From Lyngbya sp. PCC 8106 (GTDB taxonomy: Bacteria; Cyanobacteriota; Cyanobacteriia; Cyanobacteriales; Microcoleaceae), in NCBI RefSeq assembly GCF_000169095.1, contig NZ_AAVU01000006.1:124001-188000 (forward strand): a stretch of DNA of 64,000 bases. Direction: 5' to 3'. The notes under the pieces were generated by a model that was not told the origin of the DNA, did not search any database, and saw only the letters and a list, made by a program, of their open reading frames with translations. Below, piece by piece: positions 62,634-64,000 of the stretch. The position numbers were made by a program, and so were the translations under genes. Position 1 is the stretch's first letter, and each line of letters starts with the position of its first letter.

Positions 62634-63575
62634 ATGCAATTAAAAAATATGCAGTTTAAACAAAATCGTTGGACATTGGCTGGTACTTTGACTGCGATCG
62701 CAGCAACGGTTGCATTATCTATCCCTGCGGTACGTTCCCAAGGGACTCCCACGGTTAAAGTCGATGGTTCTAGTACCGTTTATCCGATTACTGAAGCCGT
62801 CGCCGAAGAATTTCAAAAAGCCAAACAAGGCGCAATGCGAGTGACTGTTGGTATTTCCGGAACAGGAGGTGGTTTCAAGAAGTTTTGTTCTGGACAAACT
62901 GATATTTCAAATGCTTCTCGTCCGATCAAAGATTCTGAAGCACAAGCTTGTAAAAGTGCAGGAATTAACTACATAGAACTTCCAGTTGCTTATGATGCGA
63001 TTACTGTCGTTGTTCATCCCAGCAATCCACTCACAAGTATTAGCACTGCTGAACTCAAAAAAATGTGGGAACCGGCTGCTCAAGGTAAGATCATGAAGTG
63101 GAATCAGATTAATTCAGCTTGGCCGGATAAAGCCCTGAAATTGTATGGCCCGGGTGCTGATTCAGGAACATTTGATTACTTTACCGAAGAAATCAACGGT
63201 AAGTCCCAAGCAAGCCGCACTGACTATACTCCCAGTGAAGATGATAACGTTTTGGTACAGGGTGTTTCTCGTGATCAGGGTGCATTAGGATACTTTGGTT
63301 ATGCTTACTATGAAAACAACAAAGGTAAGTTAAAATCACTGGCAATTAATGGGGTTAAGCCTTCTTTAGACACAGTAAATAATGGCAGCTACAAACCCCT
63401 TTCTCGACCCATCTTTATTTACGTTAGCACTAATGCTCTTAAGCGGCCAGAGGTTAAAGCCTTTGTAGAATATTACCTACAAAATAGCGCTGAACTCTCG
63501 AAAGAAGTAGGTTATGTGCCTCTACCGAGCAATATGCAGCAACAAGCCCTCAGCCGTTTGCAAAGCCAGAATTAA
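62634..63575 (+). CDS. pstS: Phosphate-binding protein PstS
   Basis: 313 residues. A signal peptide (ALAGTLTAIAATVALSIPAV-type, residues ~15-35) leads to the periplasmic binding protein: VDGSSTVYPITEAVAEEFQK and GISGTGGGFKKFCSGQTDIS bind phosphate, followed by DAITVVVHPSNPL, YGPGADSGTFDYFTEE and QGVSRDQGALGYFGYAYYE. It captures phosphate for the PstCAB transporter. The Pho box at 62478 and the pstC gene 171 bases downstream support a pst operon. ATG 62634 is the natural start; an in-frame ATG is four codons later. Confidence 0.95.
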   Translation: MQLKNMQFKQNRWTLAGTLTAIAATVALSIPAVRSQGTPTVKVDGSSTVYPITEAVAEEFQKAKQGAMRVTVGISGTGGGFKKFCSGQTDISNASRPIKDSEAQACKSAGINYIELPVAYDAITVVVHPSNPLTSISTAELKKMWEPAAQGKIMKWNQINSAWPDKALKLYGPGADSGTFDYFTEEINGKSQASRTDYTPSEDDNVLVQGVSRDQGALGYFGYAYYENNKGKLKSLAINGVKPSLDTVNNGSYKPLSRPIFIYVSTNALKRPEVKAFVEYYLQNSAELSKEVGYVPLPSNMQQQALSRLQSQN

Positions 63576-63617
63576 AGTAATTCTGCTCAATAAGATTGAC
63601 TGCCATCTGATTTGATT

Positions 63618-63695
63618 AATAACACGTTGATCAGGGTTATTATCACACCGGAGGGATTGGGGAATGCTGTTGCTATAGCAAAACTCTCTAATCCC
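63618..63695 (+). promoter_or_regulatory. Hairpins between pstS and pstC
   Basis: AATAAC/GTTATT (63618-63641) is followed by GGGATT/AATCCC (63653-63695) that encloses a perfect 12-base palindrome (63670-63681). Such structures between pstS and pstC usually reduce read-through or protect the pstS mRNA end. Confidence 0.45.
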
Positions 63696-63746
63696 TATAT
63701 TAGTCTTGGAAAGAACAGATTAAGTTTTTTAAAAATCAGCTAGCAC

Positions 63747-64000
63747 ATGACCCAAAACCAACTGCAACTTTCAAAAAAGAGTAAACAATTGAGTCCGAAG
63801 CAAATTCGGAATTTACGAGAACAAGTCATTGAATTTATTTTGTTTCTTGCTGCCTTTTCTTCGGTAGCAACCACAATAGCAATTTTATATATTCTCATTG
63901 ATGAATCTGTATTGTTTTTTCAGGAAGTTTCGATTGTAGAATTCCTCACGGGTACTCAATGGACTCCTTTGTTTGCTGATGCTCATTATGGGATTTTACC
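63747..64000 (+). CDS. pstC: Phosphate ABC permease PstC (5' part)
   Basis: The ATG at 63747 opens a frame that runs off the window (84 codons seen). A hydrophilic start (TQNQLQLSKKSKQLSPKQIR) leads to the first transmembrane helix (FILFLAAFSSVATTIAILYI) and then FFQEVSIVEFLTGTQWTPLF, which is characteristic of PstC just before its periplasmic loop. It forms the membrane channel with PstA for phosphate carried by PstS. Confidence 0.9.
   Translation, partial: MTQNQLQLSKKSKQLSPKQIRNLREQVIEFILFLAAFSSVATTIAILYILIDESVLFFQEVSIVEFLTGTQWTPLFADAHYGIL

Overview
The window is a chromosomal segment of a cyanobacterium, most likely a filamentous Oscillatoriales-type species (the order is inference). The evidence is some twenty HIP1 octamers (GCGATCGC) spread over both coding and intergenic DNA, cyanobacteria-restricted families (UPF0182, DUF4278, TIGR02587/TIGR02588, SLH-porin, NB-ARC-WD40), 8+3 cyanobacterial Pho boxes, short tandem repeats of the GGGAACA type, and GC-rich hairpin intergenic repeats. 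No rRNA, tRNA or CRISPR array was seen.

Region 1 (1-22.8 kb) is a cell-surface glycan locus. A tight minus-strand operon (22778 down to 8077) holds a Wzm-type ABC permease, a Wzt-type ATPase with a C-terminal sugar-recognition extension, two tandem methyltransferase/coiled-coil proteins, a 2112-residue giant (sulfotransferase, coiled coil, beta-domains, two GT2 domains, one GT4 domain, methyltransferase), a sulfotransferase-methyltransferase fusion and a GT4 enzyme. Divergent to this lie further glycosyltransferase genes (1-4.7 kb), and an RTX-type calcium-binding protein gene lies at 5.6-7.7 kb. The architecture resembles ABC-exported, terminally capped polysaccharides, where a methyltransferase with a coiled-coil ruler sets chain length. 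A decayed IS200/IS605-type remnant (4.77-5.56 kb) separates the two parts.

Region 2 (23-45 kb) is mostly housekeeping and stress genes: DUF4278, a 3-methyladenine DNA glycosylase, UPF0182, creatininase family; then a phosphate-linked stretch in which a four-repeat Pho box with a well-placed -10 drives a 53-codon small ORF followed by an atypical OmpR-family regulator, a Tat-exported PhoX/DUF839 protein and an SLH porin. Next come a rhomboid protease, Dps with a coupled 30-residue acidic peptide, an alanine/Na+ symporter, a three-gene redox operon (Rieske-AIF reductase, GMC oxidoreductase, SDR), a carboxylate-amine ligase and the TIGR02587/TIGR02588 pair.

Region 3 (45-57.4 kb) is accessory: a frameshifted DUF4278 gene, an HTH-NB-ARC-WD40 STAND ATPase with 14 WD repeats, a PEP-CTERM trypsin-like protease, a small unknown protein, an orphan terminator, a 120-residue unknown beta protein, and two RTX-repeat paralogues flanking a frameshifted AAA-type ATPase that carries the same N-terminal HTH-like domain as the WD40 protein.

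Region 4 (57.5-64 kb) is core metabolism and transport: MTA phosphorylase, a TauE-type permease, an acetamidase/formamidase, an MscS channel with a cyclic-nucleotide-binding domain, a small membrane protein, and a Pho-box-controlled pstS followed by the start of pstC, cut by the window edge.
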